Shown piece after piece: positions 14,663-23,769 of a stretch of DNA of 64,000 bases. Below the pieces are notes generated by a model. It did not search any database. It saw nothing but the letters and a program-made list of their open reading frames with translations, and was not told where the DNA came from. The first letter of the stretch is position 1. Each line of letters opens with the position of its first letter. The DNA comes from Streptomyces sindenensis (lineage in GTDB: Bacteria; Actinomycetota; Actinomycetes; Streptomycetales; Streptomycetaceae). A program made the translations under genes and the position numbers. The stretch spans positions 43,736 through 107,735 of the forward strand of contig NZ_BMSG01000028.1 in assembly GCF_014649035.1 (NCBI RefSeq), given 5' to 3'.

Positions 14663-15895
14663 TCAGCAGTCGCAGCCGCAGGAATCGCCGCAACAGCAGC
14701 AGCCCTCGCCGCACTGACCGCAGCAGTTGCACGCCTCGCAGCAGTCGCCGCAGCTCTGGCACGGCGCCTGCCGCCGCTCCCGGCTCCAGGGGTCCTCGAA
14801 GCTCCCGCAGCACATCTGGCAGGTGCAGGCGAGCCCGACCCAGACCAGGCAGCCCGCGATCAGCCCGCGCCGGTCGCGGGGCGGCTGCGGCGGAGGCGGC
14901 GGGGAGCCGGGGCCGCCGGGGGCGTAGGGGTTGCCGGGCGGCGCCCCGTACGGATTGCCCGGCGGGGGGCCGAAGGAGCCGTCCGGGGTCAGCGGCCCCT
15001 GGCCCTCCTGGCCTTCCTGGCCCTCTCGATGCGAGCAGGAGGAGGTGCCGAACGCGCGGTCGACCGAGCGCCGCAGTTCGTGGGCGAGCAGGACGTGGAC
15101 GAGCTTGCCGTCGGTGAACTCCACCTCGCGCAGCGCGAGCCGTACGCCGTGCAGCGCGTCGTCGCAGAGCCGGCGTGCCTCGGCGAGCGGGGTGCCGGTG
15201 GCGGTCAGCGGGTTCCAGGCGCCCGACGCGGCATCGGCCTCCCGGTCCTCGACCGCGTCCAGCAGATGGGCGAGCCGCCCGAAGAGCCGGCCGGCCTCCG
15301 CGAGGGGCGCGGCGTTCTGCGGCTTCCCGGCGAGGTGGGCGGTGTGGGCGAAGGCGGCGGCGGTGGCGGTCTCGGTGGGCTCGGTGACCGTCAGCAGCGG
15401 GGTGCCGATCCCGGCGAGCGTCTCGATGCCGGTCTGCCGGTCGACCGCGTCGACCAGGAGGGCGGTGTCGAAGCCGAGGGCCGCCCCGGTCCGGGCGCCC
15501 GCCCGGTCCCATCCGGCGGCGACCCGGCGCGCGGCGGCGGCGACCGGACGGCGGGCCAACAGCCCGTCCCGGTCGGCGACGTGGTCGCGGACCTTGGCCG
15601 AGGCGAGGACGAGCGAGACGGCGGCAGCGAGCCGGGCCCCCTCGCCCTGGGCGACCGGTGCGGCGCGCATGGCGCGCAGCGGGCAGGGGCCCGCGGTGCG
15701 ACGGCCGCCGGGTACGAGGCCCGTCTGAGCCTCCGTCAGGACGGAGACGATGAGGCCGTCATAGTTCGTCACGATACGGGCGAACTGTCCGTGATCCGCC
15801 CTCAGGGCCAGGCAGAGGCCGCAGAGATGGGCCGTCCACTCGACTCTGAGACCTTCGGAGAGACGGTGGGTGCAGGGCCTGACGATTCCGAACAC
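14663..15895 (-). CDS. DUF5685 family protein with Cys-rich C-terminal tail
   Basis: A 410-residue protein of unknown function found in Streptomyces. The N-terminus (FGIVRPCTHRLSEGL, THLCGLCLALR-like) and the QFARIVTNYDGLIVSVLTEAQ block are characteristic of DUF5685. The middle is helical. A Pro/Gly/Asn-rich linker (NPYGAPPGNPYAPGG) precedes one hydrophobic segment (GLIAGCLVWVGLACTC) and a tail in which roughly 20 of the last 60 residues are cysteine (CCGQCGEGCCCCGDSCGCDC). Such a tail could bind metal or be lipid-modified; neither is proven. The start is taken as the GTG at 15895, with GGGGG upstream; in-frame longer versions reach 15970 without a ribosome site. Confidence 0.8.
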   Translation of the reverse strand: MFGIVRPCTHRLSEGLRVEWTAHLCGLCLALRADHGQFARIVTNYDGLIVSVLTEAQTGLVPGGRRTAGPCPLRAMRAAPVAQGEGARLAAAVSLVLASAKVRDHVADRDGLLARRPVAAAARRVAAGWDRAGARTGAALGFDTALLVDAVDRQTGIETLAGIGTPLLTVTEPTETATAAAFAHTAHLAGKPQNAAPLAEAGRLFGRLAHLLDAVEDREADAASGAWNPLTATGTPLAEARRLCDDALHGVRLALREVEFTDGKLVHVLLAHELRRSVDRAFGTSSCSHREGQEGQEGQGPLTPDGSFGPPPGNPYGAPPGNPYAPGGPGSPPPPPQPPRDRRGLIAGCLVWVGLACTCQMCCGSFEDPWSRERRQAPCQSCGDCCEACNCCGQCGEGCCCCGDSCGCDC

Positions 15896-16204
15896 GACGA
15901 TCCCCCGGGAGCCGTTCAACCGGTGCGCGACGCTCGCGCACCGGGGCGTCGTGCATCGTAATCCAGCCACCGTTCACCCGTCCGTCGGCAGGATCACCCG
16001 TACGGCTCGAAGCATCATATTTTCTTTTTGCAACCCCCCTTATGCAGGACGAACCCTGACGAATCGCCACATCCTCTGCACCAGTAGCGTCACGAATCGC
16101 CTGCGAGCCGACTATCTACTTGGCGCGCTATCCGCATCATGGACGACCATAGGGATACGAAAGAGATGCGGAACGCCACAGAACCGCGGTGAGAGGAGGC
16201 GTCC
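15896..16204. other. Intergenic region between divergent DUF5685 and sepF-like genes
   Basis: These 309 bases include an unusually A/T-rich patch around 16014-16030 (ATCATATTTTCTTTTTGC) in a very GC-rich genome, a likely promoter zone for one or both genes. No RNA gene or credible ORF was recognised. Confidence 0.5.
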
Positions 16205-16648
16205 ATGGGATCGGTGCGCAAGGCGAGTGCCTGGCTGGGCCTCGTGGAGGACAACGACGAGCGGTACTACGACGACGAGTACAACGAGGGCTCGGAGACC
16301 GGTACGGGCAACCAGGCCTGGGTCACCGACCCGCGGGTGCAGGTGGCCGCCGAGGCGGCCGAGGAGCGGGACCGCCGGATCGCGACGGTGACCCCGGACA
16401 GCTTCCGGGACGCCCGGGCCATCGGCGAGCTGTTCCGGGACGGCGTCCCGGTGATCGTCAACCTCACGGCCATGGACCCCGCCGACGCCAAGCGCGTGGT
16501 GGACTTCGCCGCCGGGCTGATCTTCGGTCTGCGCGGCTCGATCGACCGGGTGGCCACCCGGGTCTTCCTGCTCTCCCCCGCCGACACCCAGGTGGTGGCG
16601 GGCGAAGCCGCCGGCCGGAAGACCGACGGCTTCTTCAACCAGAGCTGA
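16205..16648 (+). CDS. sepF: SepF-like cell division protein
   Basis: A 147-residue SepF-family protein. An N-terminal amphipathic stretch (MGSVRKASAWLGLVED), which in SepF binds membrane, is followed by an acidic Tyr-rich linker (ERYYDDEYNEG) and the globular SepF domain from about residue 60. That domain contains SFRDARAIGELFRDGVPVIVNLTAMD and KRVVDFAAGLIFGLRGSIDRV, ending near VFLLSP. SepF tethers FtsZ to membrane. Streptomyces genomes carry several paralogues, and this one is not in the division cluster with ftsZ, so it is probably an accessory copy. ATG with AGGAGG upstream (GAGAGGAGGCGTCC). It converges on the acyl-CoA dehydrogenase. Confidence 0.88.
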   Translation: MGSVRKASAWLGLVEDNDERYYDDEYNEGSETGTGNQAWVTDPRVQVAAEAAEERDRRIATVTPDSFRDARAIGELFRDGVPVIVNLTAMDPADAKRVVDFAAGLIFGLRGSIDRVATRVFLLSPADTQVVAGEAAGRKTDGFFNQS

Positions 16649-16715
16649 GCAGGGCGCTCGCCGGAAAGATCCGGTCAACGCCGCCGGCCGGCGTGTGCGT
16701 CACGGCGCACCTCCG

Positions 16716-17936
16716 TCACCGGAAGGCGTCGAGACCGGTGAGCGCCTTGCCCAGTACCAGTTGGTGCATCTCCACGGTGCCCTCGTAGGTGAGCACCGAC
16801 TCCAGGTTCGTCGCGTGCCGCATGACCGGGTACTCCAGCGAGATTCCGTTGGCCCCGAGGATCGTGCGCGAGGTGCGGCAGATCTCGATCGCCTCCCGCA
16901 CGTTGTTGAGCTTGCCGAAACTGACCTGCTCGGGGCGGAGCTGTCCCGCGTCCATGCGCCTCCCCAGGTGGTGGGCGAGCAGGACGCCCTTGTGCAGCTC
17001 CAGGGCCATGTCCGCCAGCTTGGCCTGGGTGAGCTGGAAGCCGCCGATCGGGCGGCCGAACTGCTCCCGGCTTTGCGCGTAGTCGAGGGCCGACTCGAAG
17101 CTGGCCCGCGCCGCCCCCATGGACCCCCAGACGATGCCGTAGCGCGCATGGCTCAGACAGCTGAGCGGGCCGCGCAGCCCCTTCGCGTCCGGCAGCACCG
17201 CGTCGGCCGGCAGCCGCACCTCGTCCATGACCAGCTCACTGGTGACCGAGGCGCGCAGCGACCACTTGTGGTGGATCTCCGGGGCGGCGAAGCCGGGGGC
17301 GTCGGTCGGCACGACGAAGCCCCGGATGCCCCGGCCGTCCTCGCCCTCGTCGGTCTGCGCCCAGACGACCGCGACCCCGGCGACCGAGCCGTTGGTGATC
17401 CACATCTTGCGGCCGGTGAGGACCCAGTCCTCGCCGTCGCGCTTGGCGTACGTCCGCATCCCGGCCGGGTCGGAGCCGTGGTCGGGCTCGGTCAGGCCGA
17501 AGCAGCCGATGATCTCGCCCGCCGCCATGCCCGGCAGCCACCGCTGCTTCTGCTCCTCGGAGCCGAAGCGGTGGATCGCGTACATGGCGAGCGACCCCTG
17601 TACGGAGACGAGCGAGCGGATCCCGGAGTCGGCGGCCTCCAGCTCCAGGCAGGCCAGCCCGTACTGCACCGCGCTCGCCCCGGCGCAGCCGTAGCCGTCC
17701 AGGGACATGCCGAGCGCGCCCAGGGCGCCGAGTTCGCGGGCCAGCTCACGGATGCCGGGCAGTTCGCCCTTCTCGTACCACTCGGCGATGTGCGGCAGGA
17801 CGCGGTCGGTGGCCCAGGTGCGGACGGTGTCGCGGATCGCGAGGTCGTCCGGGCCGAGCAGGTCGTCGATGCCGAGGGGGTCGGCGGCGTCGAACGGCGG
17901 GAGCTTCGACGGCTTCGCGGACGCGGTGCTGGACAT
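16716..17936 (-). CDS. Acyl-CoA dehydrogenase, glutaryl-CoA dehydrogenase-like
   Basis: A 406-residue flavoprotein oxidising acyl-CoA thioesters. It contains the FAD-binding signature CFGLTEPDHGSDP (about residues 143-155) and WITNGSVAGVAVVWAQ. The C-terminal block reads YAQSREQFGRPIGGFQLTQ. ANGISLEYPVMRHATNLESVLTYEGTVEMHQLVLG includes the catalytic-base glutamate in TYEGT, as in glutaryl-CoA dehydrogenases. The length and the GANGIS segment favour GcdH, which converts glutaryl-CoA to crotonyl-CoA in lysine/tryptophan breakdown, but other short-chain dehydrogenases are possible. The ATG at 17936 has GGAGG 7 nt upstream. It is monocistronic between sepF and an MFS pump. Confidence 0.88.
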   Translation of the reverse strand: MSSTASAKPSKLPPFDAADPLGIDDLLGPDDLAIRDTVRTWATDRVLPHIAEWYEKGELPGIRELARELGALGALGMSLDGYGCAGASAVQYGLACLELEAADSGIRSLVSVQGSLAMYAIHRFGSEEQKQRWLPGMAAGEIIGCFGLTEPDHGSDPAGMRTYAKRDGEDWVLTGRKMWITNGSVAGVAVVWAQTDEGEDGRGIRGFVVPTDAPGFAAPEIHHKWSLRASVTSELVMDEVRLPADAVLPDAKGLRGPLSCLSHARYGIVWGSMGAARASFESALDYAQSREQFGRPIGGFQLTQAKLADMALELHKGVLLAHHLGRRMDAGQLRPEQVSFGKLNNVREAIEICRTSRTILGANGISLEYPVMRHATNLESVLTYEGTVEMHQLVLGKALTGLDAFR

Positions 17937-18038
17937 GAGGGTGCCTCCGGCGGCTCGCACGGTGCTCGGAGGGACCGGGAGACGCCCGCCCTCCGAAAAC
18001 TAGCAGTGGTAGTCAGGGCGTCGTGCTGACGTTACGGG

Positions 18039-19760
18039 TCAGCGTGCCGCTCGTCCAGAGCCGGCCGCCTCGGCCGGTTCGCGGCGCGCGGGCAGCACCG
18101 GGCGCGGGACCGGCCGGTTCCGCGCAGCCGGGCGGACGGCCTCGGCCACCTCGGCCGCGTCGACCGGCTCGGGCAGTCCGGCCGGCTCGGCTTCGCTCCG
18201 GCGGCAGGGCTCCTTCGGCGGGCACTCCATGGCCTTCGGCAGCCGCAGCGCGGCCAGCGCCCCGAGCAGCAGCAGCCCGGCACTGACGAAGAGCGTGATG
18301 TGGAGGCCGCCGATGAAGGCGTGCCGGGCCGTGGTGCGCAGCAGATCGCCCATCGGACCGCCGAGCTGCGCGGCGACCTGGTAGGCCTCGCCCAGCGAGT
18401 GGGAGGCCTCGGCCCCGGCGCGGGCGGGGACGCCCTGCTCCCGGAGAGAGGCGAGGCCGGGGGCGTAGGCGGCGTTCATGACACTGCCGAGCAGCGCGAT
18501 GCCGAGACCGGCGCCCAGCTGGTAGGAGGTCTCGCCGATCGCCGCCGCGCCGCCCGCCCGCTCCGGCGGGGCGTCGCTGAGCATCGACTCGTACGCGCCG
18601 AAGAGCGTGGTCTGCAGTCCGAAGCCGAGCAGGACGAAGGCGCAGGTCAGCAAGGCCGGCCGGTCGTGCTGGCCCATCGCGGTGAGCACCAGCACCGAGG
18701 AGGCGGTGAGGACGAAGCCCCAGCCGACCATGCGCCGGGGGCCGAACCGGCGCAGGGTGTACGAGCCGGTGGCGCCCGCGGCCATCGCCGCGAAGGTCAG
18801 CGGCAACAGGCGCAGTCCGGTCTCCAGCGGGGTGAGCCCCAGCACCAGCTGGAGGTACTGGACGGCGATCAGCTGGAGGCCGACGAGCGCCAGCATGGCG
18901 AGGACGATGCAGCCGACGGCGGTGGAGAAGGCCGGGCGGGCGAACATCGAGACGTCGATCAGCGGATGCCTGCGGCGCTTCTGCCGCCGGACGAAGAGGA
19001 TCAGGAGGGCGAGGCCCAGGGCCAGCGGGCCGAGCGCGACCGGGTCCAGGAGCCCCGCCCCGCCGCCCAGGCGCTTGACGCCCAGGACGAGGCCGAGCAC
19101 CCCGGCCGCGGCCATCAGCGCGCCCAGCACATCCCACGGACCGTCTTCGCCGCCACGCGATTCGGGCAGCAGCCAGCGGCCGAGCGGCAGGATCACGGCC
19201 ATCAGCGGAATGTTGATCAGGAAGACCGAGCCCCACCAGAAGTGTTCGACCAGGAAGCCGCCGACGACCGGACCGGTGGCGGCGCCCACTGCGGCGACCG
19301 CGGTCCACACCCCGATGGCGAGCGCCCGCTCCCGGCGGTCGGGGAAGACCTGGCGCAGGATCGACAGCGTGGCGGGCATGATCATCGCGCCCCCGACGCC
19401 GAGGAGGGCGCGGGCCGCTATCAGGACACCGGAGGTATCAGCCGTCGCGGCGAGCACGGAGGCGGCGCCGAACAGCGCGTAACCGGTCAGGAGCACGCGC
19501 CGTCGGCCGATCCGGTCACCCAGCGTGCCGAAGAGGATGAGCAGTGAGGCGCAGACGAGGGGGTAGGCGTCGACGATCCACAGGAGGGCCGTGCCGCTCG
19601 GGCGCAGGTCCTCGGTGAGGGAGGGAACCGCGACATGGAGCACGGTCGCGTCGAGGGCGACGACCAGAAGACTGAGACAGAGGACGACGAGGACGACCCA
19701 GCGATTGGCGTCGTCGGCGGCTTTGCGCAGCCGGACTCCGGCCGTGGTCGTCCCGGACAT
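18039..19760 (-). CDS. DHA2-type 14-TM MFS drug efflux transporter
   Basis: A 573-residue major facilitator of the EmrB/QacA (DHA2) class, expelling drugs by proton antiport across the cytoplasmic membrane. Motif A (GTLGDRIGRRRVLL) follows helix 2. The antiporter motif C region is GVWTAVAAVGAATGPVVGG in helix 5, and the D1-like LDATVLHVAVPSL lies in helix 1. About fourteen hydrophobic helices can be counted. A Pro/Arg/Glu-rich cytoplasmic tail of about 70 residues (from LPKAMECPPKEPCRR) is longer than usual. The ATG at 19760 has GGGAGG upstream. No TetR-type regulator adjoins it, so the substrate and control are unknown. Confidence 0.9.
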   Translation of the reverse strand: MSGTTTAGVRLRKAADDANRWVVLVVLCLSLLVVALDATVLHVAVPSLTEDLRPSGTALLWIVDAYPLVCASLLILFGTLGDRIGRRRVLLTGYALFGAASVLAATADTSGVLIAARALLGVGGAMIMPATLSILRQVFPDRRERALAIGVWTAVAAVGAATGPVVGGFLVEHFWWGSVFLINIPLMAVILPLGRWLLPESRGGEDGPWDVLGALMAAAGVLGLVLGVKRLGGGAGLLDPVALGPLALGLALLILFVRRQKRRRHPLIDVSMFARPAFSTAVGCIVLAMLALVGLQLIAVQYLQLVLGLTPLETGLRLLPLTFAAMAAGATGSYTLRRFGPRRMVGWGFVLTASSVLVLTAMGQHDRPALLTCAFVLLGFGLQTTLFGAYESMLSDAPPERAGGAAAIGETSYQLGAGLGIALLGSVMNAAYAPGLASLREQGVPARAGAEASHSLGEAYQVAAQLGGPMGDLLRTTARHAFIGGLHITLFVSAGLLLLGALAALRLPKAMECPPKEPCRRSEAEPAGLPEPVDAAEVAEAVRPAARNRPVPRPVLPARREPAEAAGSGRAAR

Positions 19761-20249
19761 CTACGTACCTCCCGATGAGTCCCTCGCACTCGGCGGACCG
19801 ACGGTGACGTGTGAGGTGCGCGCCCCTCGGGCCCGGCATCGACGGGCGAGTGATTCGCCAGCGTACGCGAGTTCGGGGTGGTCACACGTGGTCCACGTCA
19901 TACCCCGGTCCGCCGCACAGTGTGGCGTACGCCATCCCGCGCCCGGTCGGAGGCCCCGTCGGAGGACCGACGGGCCGGCGGGGCCGCGGGCGGCCGGCGG
20001 GGGGCGGCGGGGCGGTGCGCGGCTCCCCCGAATGGCCGGATCAATTGCCGCGGATTTTGGTGCACCCCATTTCCCGAGAGATCAAACACGCTTACGAACG
20101 GAACCCGTGGGCTATTGGGGCCAAGATCACGAGGATTCTTCTCGGCGCCCGGAAAAGACGCCGTCCCGAGACAAAGTCCACATCACATCGTCATCACAAA
20201 GCGGCCGGATTGGCCTGCTCGCACGCTCACTCGCTGTAACGTCGATTGG
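19761..20249. other. Intergenic region between divergent MFS and PAP2 genes
   Basis: These 489 bases hold both promoters. An imperfect hairpin around 19952-19974 (GGCCCCGTCGG / CCGACGGGCC, one bulged base) is visible. The stretch at 20165-20250 is less GC-rich. I see no gene or RNA here; the overlapping ORFs lack ribosome sites. Confidence 0.45.
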
Positions 20250-21266
20250 GTGCGTACCGACATCTTTGCCCGGCTGGACCGGGAGCCGGAACCGCCGAAG
20301 ATAGAGGCACCGCGGATGAGCCGTCACCGCATCGCCCTCTTCGGCGGGACGTTGGCGTTCTATCTCGCCATCGTCTGGGCGGTGCTGATCACGTCCTGGC
20401 TGGTGGCCCTGGACTGGAAGGTCATGCTGTTCCGGCCCTACGAGCAGTGGCCCGAACTGCACCCCTTTCTGGACTACTACGTCGTGCTCGGCCAGCGCGG
20501 CCCCACGGCGGTGATGGTCGCCTGCTGGCTGGGCTGGCGCTCCTGGCGTCAGCACACGCTCCGCCCGCTGCTGGTCCTCGGCACGTCCCTGCTGCTGCTC
20601 AATGTGACGGTGGGCGCGGTCAAGCTGGGGCTCGGGCGGCTCGGCCCGCACTACGCGACGCAGATCGGCTCGGCCGAGATGTTCGCCGGCGGCGATATAT
20701 TTCCCTCCGGGCACACCGCGAACGCCGTGGTGACCTGGGGAATCCTCGCCTATCTGGCTACCACGCCCCGGGCCAGGCGCTATCTGTCGGCGGTCTCCGC
20801 GACGGTCTCGCTGGGCGTCGGCCTCACCACCGTCTACATCGGTACGCACTGGCTCAGCGATGTCCTGCTGGGGTGGGCGGCCGGTCTGCTCATCCTGCTG
20901 GCGCTGCCGTGGTTCGAGCCGCTGATCGCCCGGACCGAGGCCTGGATCTTGGCGATGCGCGAGCGGTGGCGGGAGCGTCGCGGCGGAGCCCGTCCCGCAC
21001 CCGTGTCCGACACCGGACCGCAGCCGGTGCTGCTGCCGCAGTCGATGGCCACCGACGCCCCCACCGCCGAGGCCGTGACGGCGCCGGCCGAGCCGGTACC
21101 CCCCGCGGGGCACGCGGCGGCGGGCGTCCGGGCGCGGGCCCACACCGGGCATCCGGCGCGCCCGGGTTCCATGCCGGTGGCCCCGGCCGGCGTCCGCCGC
21201 CCGCCGCCGCACACCGAGCGGGGTCCGCGCGCGGGCAGCCCGGCCCGCCCCATGACCGGCGGCTGA
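20250..21266 (+). CDS. PAP2 family membrane phosphatase
   Basis: A 338-residue membrane protein of the type-2 phosphatidic acid phosphatase family, which dephosphorylates lipid phosphates such as phosphatidate or undecaprenyl diphosphate. About six membrane helices are visible. Phosphatase motifs are KLGLGRLGP (a variant C1), FPSGHTANAV (C2) and YIGTHWLSDVLLG (C3, with the usual SR replaced by TT). A disordered Pro/Ala/Arg-rich tail of about 100 residues (from RRGGARPAPVSD) follows the last helix. The start is set at the GTG at 20250; an in-frame ATG at 20316 with AGAGG upstream is the alternative. A 19-bp hairpin follows the stop. Confidence 0.87.
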   Translation: MRTDIFARLDREPEPPKIEAPRMSRHRIALFGGTLAFYLAIVWAVLITSWLVALDWKVMLFRPYEQWPELHPFLDYYVVLGQRGPTAVMVACWLGWRSWRQHTLRPLLVLGTSLLLLNVTVGAVKLGLGRLGPHYATQIGSAEMFAGGDIFPSGHTANAVVTWGILAYLATTPRARRYLSAVSATVSLGVGLTTVYIGTHWLSDVLLGWAAGLLILLALPWFEPLIARTEAWILAMRERWRERRGGARPAPVSDTGPQPVLLPQSMATDAPTAEAVTAPAEPVPPAGHAAAGVRARAHTGHPARPGSMPVAPAGVRRPPPHTERGPRAGSPARPMTGG

Positions 21267-21280
21267 CACCGGCCCGTGGA

Positions 21281-21320
21281 GACGTCGAAGGCCCCGACCT
21301 CGGTCGGGGCCTTCGACGTC
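21281..21320. terminator. 19-bp perfect hairpin terminator
   Basis: The arms 21281-21299 and 21302-21320 are perfectly complementary with a two-base spacer. The hairpin sits 15 bases after the PAP2 stop and 27 bases beyond the stop of the convergent small gene, so it can serve both. Confidence 0.8.
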
Positions 21321-21346
21321 AACGGCGTCGGGCGGGGGCGACCGGG

Positions 21347-21562
21347 TCAGCCCACCCAGCAGCGCGTCACGGTGTCGTCCTCGACCTGGAAGTTGATGCG
21401 GCCGTGGCGGAACTCCATGGTCAGGAAGGCGCCCGGGGGGACGGCCCGGACGGTGTCCCAGCCACGGCTTCTGGCCTGCCGCTCGGCGGCGGCGACGGCG
21501 AGGCCGACGTACGCCCCGGCGTCGTCGTCCGGCTGTGCTGGAGGGGTCGGTAGAGATGCCAT
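21347..21562 (-). CDS. Small I78-like peptidase inhibitor family protein
   Basis: A 71-residue protein. The segment YVGLAVAAAERQARSRGWDTVRAVPPGAFLTMEFRHGRINFQVEDDTVTRCWVG matches the pattern of the I78 inhibitor fold: an N-terminal helix ending ARSRGW, an exposed loop, and the strands RINFQVEDDTVTRC with a terminal CWVG (pattern described from memory). No signal peptide is present, so a target in the cytoplasm, or no inhibitor role at all, is possible. The ATG at 21562 has GAGGGC just upstream. It is followed by the shared hairpin terminator. Confidence 0.65.
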   Translation of the reverse strand: MASLPTPPAQPDDDAGAYVGLAVAAAERQARSRGWDTVRAVPPGAFLTMEFRHGRINFQVEDDTVTRCWVG

Positions 21563-21908
21563 GCCCTCACCGTAGGCGGCCCGGGACCGTGACGGAAGGC
21601 GGGGCCGTCGGGGCGTTCCGCTGCATCTCCACGTGCCGTGGCGGTCACGCTTGTGTCACAGGATCCCCACACGTTTATACGCGGTTCTATTCACCCGAAC
21701 GGACCGGAGGGAAGCCTCGGCGCACAAAATCCGAGGCCCCGGACCACCGGCGGGAGCGGGGCATCGGCGGCGTTCCGGAATCATGTGGTGACCTGCTTCT
21801 TTTACGATCGGAGCGGCAGCTCGTCCGAATGACGGGGGGCACCGGAATTTCCCTCCCCCGTAAACCGTCATTTCCTTTCCGTACGTTTCCCTCCCCCGGC
21901 CCCGGGGC
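21563..21908. other. Intergenic region upstream of the I78-like gene
   Basis: These 346 bases lie between the I78-like start and the WYL regulator stop, both on the minus strand. The stretch 21640-21700 (with TTTATACGCGGTTCTATTC) is relatively A/T-rich and is a plausible promoter zone. No gene, RNA or clear operator is recognised. Confidence 0.45.
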
Positions 21909-22874
21909 TCACGGTCCGTCGAGCGCCCGCGTGAGCCGGTCCCGCGCGTCCCGCATCAGATCGGAGAGCTCGGGAGGTTCGATCACCTCGAAATCGATCC
22001 CCATCATCAGAACGTGGATCACCAGCACGGTGAGATCCGGGGCACCGGTGGTGAGCCGGCAGGTGTCCGCGTCCACGGTCTCCAGAACCCCGGCGGACGG
22101 CGAGATCCGCTGGGCGGCCTCCGCCAGCGGGGCCTTCAGCAGGATCACGGCGCGGGCCGCGTAGGCGGAGACCGCGACGCCCCGCGCGACGTACGCCGCC
22201 AGGTCCTCGGCGGGCGGGGGGCGCGGGACGAAGCGGGGGCCGTGGGGCGGAGTCGGGGTGATCCGGTCCGCCCGGAAGGTCCGCCAGTCCTCCCGGTCCC
22301 GATCCCAGGCCACCAGATACCAGCGGCGCTCGGTGCAGACCAGCCGGTGCGGCTCGACCGTACGGCGCGAGACCGCCCCGCCATGGGTCCGGTAGGCGAA
22401 CCGGAGGCGCTCGGCGTCCCGGCAGGCCGCGGCCAGCTCGGTGAGCAGACCGGGATCGACCACGGAGGCGTCCTGGTCGTGCAGCATCGGCACGGTGAAC
22501 GCGCCGAGCGCGCCCACCCTGCGGCGCAGCCGGTTCGGCAGCACCTGCTCCAGCTTGGCCAGCGCGCGCACGGAGGACTCGCCGATGCCCTCGATACCGT
22601 GCCCGGCGGCCGTGCGCAGGCCGACGGCGACCGCGACGGCCTCCTCGTCGTCCAGCAGCAGCGGCGGCAGCTCGGCGCCCGCCCCGAGCTGGTAGCCGCC
22701 GCCGGTGCCCCGGGCGGCGTTCACCGGGTAGCCCAGTTCACGCAGCTTGTCGACATCCCGGCGCACGGCGCGCGGGGTGACGCCGAGCCGGTCGGCCAGA
22801 TCGGCGCCGGACCAGTCGCGGTGGGTCTGGAGCAGCGAGAGCAGGCGCAGCAGTCGTGCCGAGGTCTCCAACAT
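21909..22874 (-). CDS. WYL-domain HTH transcriptional regulator (YafY type)
   Basis: A 321-residue regulator with an N-terminal winged helix (LLRLLSLLQTHRDWSGADLADRLGVTPRAVRRDVDKLRELGYPV, residues about 6-50) of the DeoR-like type. The central WYL domain is marked by RLVCTERRWYLVAWDRDREDWRTFRADRI near residues 200-228, and a WCX-like C-terminal domain follows. WYL proteins sense nucleic-acid or other ligands and often control defence or DNA-damage genes. Here the neighbours (unknown protein and glycosyltransferase on the same strand upstream) give no obvious target. The ATG at 22874 is used; readings extending to 22916 have no ribosome site. Confidence 0.88.
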   Translation of the reverse strand: MLETSARLLRLLSLLQTHRDWSGADLADRLGVTPRAVRRDVDKLRELGYPVNAARGTGGGYQLGAGAELPPLLLDDEEAVAVAVGLRTAAGHGIEGIGESSVRALAKLEQVLPNRLRRRVGALGAFTVPMLHDQDASVVDPGLLTELAAACRDAERLRFAYRTHGGAVSRRTVEPHRLVCTERRWYLVAWDRDREDWRTFRADRITPTPPHGPRFVPRPPPAEDLAAYVARGVAVSAYAARAVILLKAPLAEAAQRISPSAGVLETVDADTCRLTTGAPDLTVLVIHVLMMGIDFEVIEPPELSDLMRDARDRLTRALDGP

Positions 22875-22926
22875 GGGGCGAGTCTGCCAGGGCTTGCGGA
22901 CAGCCTTCGTCCGCAAGCCCCCTTCC

Positions 22927-23769
22927 TCAGTGGTCCGCGGGGACCGGCTCCAGGCGCAGGCAGAGGTCGTTGCCGGTGGTGTAGCAGGGGGTGGCGCGCA
23001 CTCCGGGCGCCGCCGGGTGGCCCGGGTAGACGAAGGACTTGTCGCGGGACCAGACGTCGTCGAGGATCCGGGAGATCCTGACCCCGGGCGCGCCCGTCGC
23101 CGGGATCAGCCACAGCTGCCACTGCTGCGCCTCGGGCACCGGACCGGTGGCCGGCGCGGCGTAGGGCAGGGTGAAGGAGAAGGACCCGGCCGGGCCGTCC
23201 GGGTCCGGGGCGGTGAGCGGGACGCGGTGCACCCGGTCCGGCTCCCCCGGCAGCCGGGCCTCCACCGCGGCCCCCTCCCCCGCCTCGACTCCGTACAGCA
23301 CGCCCCGGACCGTCATCCCGGCCGGGCCGGCGAGGACGGTGCCCGCCTCGGCGTGCGGAGCGCGGACCCAGGAGCGCACGGCGAGCCGGCCGTCGAGGGT
23401 CGGGTACGGGACCCGGGCGCTGACGGTCACGGCCGAGGTGTCCGGGCAGCGGTCGACGAGGGCCCGCAGGTCGCGCAGCCCCGGCTCGACGACCGTCTCG
23501 GCGGGCTCGTCACCGGGCTTCTCGACGTACGCGTCCCAGCGTCCCTCGGCCAGTTCGGCGGAGGCCGGGAGCACCGCCCGCAGCCGTCCGGGGGCCGGCC
23601 GGCTGAGCGGTATGCGTATCGTGCCGCCGGGCTTTTGGCCCGCCGCGCCCCGGCGCCGCAGGAGCAGCACGGAATCGGGGGCGGGGGCCGGGGCGGTCAG
23701 GTCGAAGGTGAGCGTTCCGGCGCGATCGGCGGCACAGTCGGCCCGTACGGCGGTGGAGGTGGAGCTCAT
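22927..23769 (-). CDS. Conserved hypothetical protein coupled to glycosyltransferase
   Basis: A 280-residue protein with no family I can name. It looks like repeated beta-sandwich segments: TLTFDLTAPAPAPDSVLLLRRR, TVSARVPYPTLDGRLAVRSWVRAPHAEAG, and GSFSFTLPYAA. The C-terminal part contains RISRILDDVWSRDKSFVYPGH. There is no signal peptide and no membrane segment. Its ATG overlaps the stop of the upstream glycosyltransferase gene (ATGA), so the two are translationally coupled. It most probably acts with that enzyme, perhaps in teichoic acid or surface glycan synthesis; this is inference from position only. Confidence 0.75.
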   Translation of the reverse strand: MSSTSTAVRADCAADRAGTLTFDLTAPAPAPDSVLLLRRRGAAGQKPGGTIRIPLSRPAPGRLRAVLPASAELAEGRWDAYVEKPGDEPAETVVEPGLRDLRALVDRCPDTSAVTVSARVPYPTLDGRLAVRSWVRAPHAEAGTVLAGPAGMTVRGVLYGVEAGEGAAVEARLPGEPDRVHRVPLTAPDPDGPAGSFSFTLPYAAPATGPVPEAQQWQLWLIPATGAPGVRISRILDDVWSRDKSFVYPGHPAAPGVRATPCYTTGNDLCLRLEPVPADH

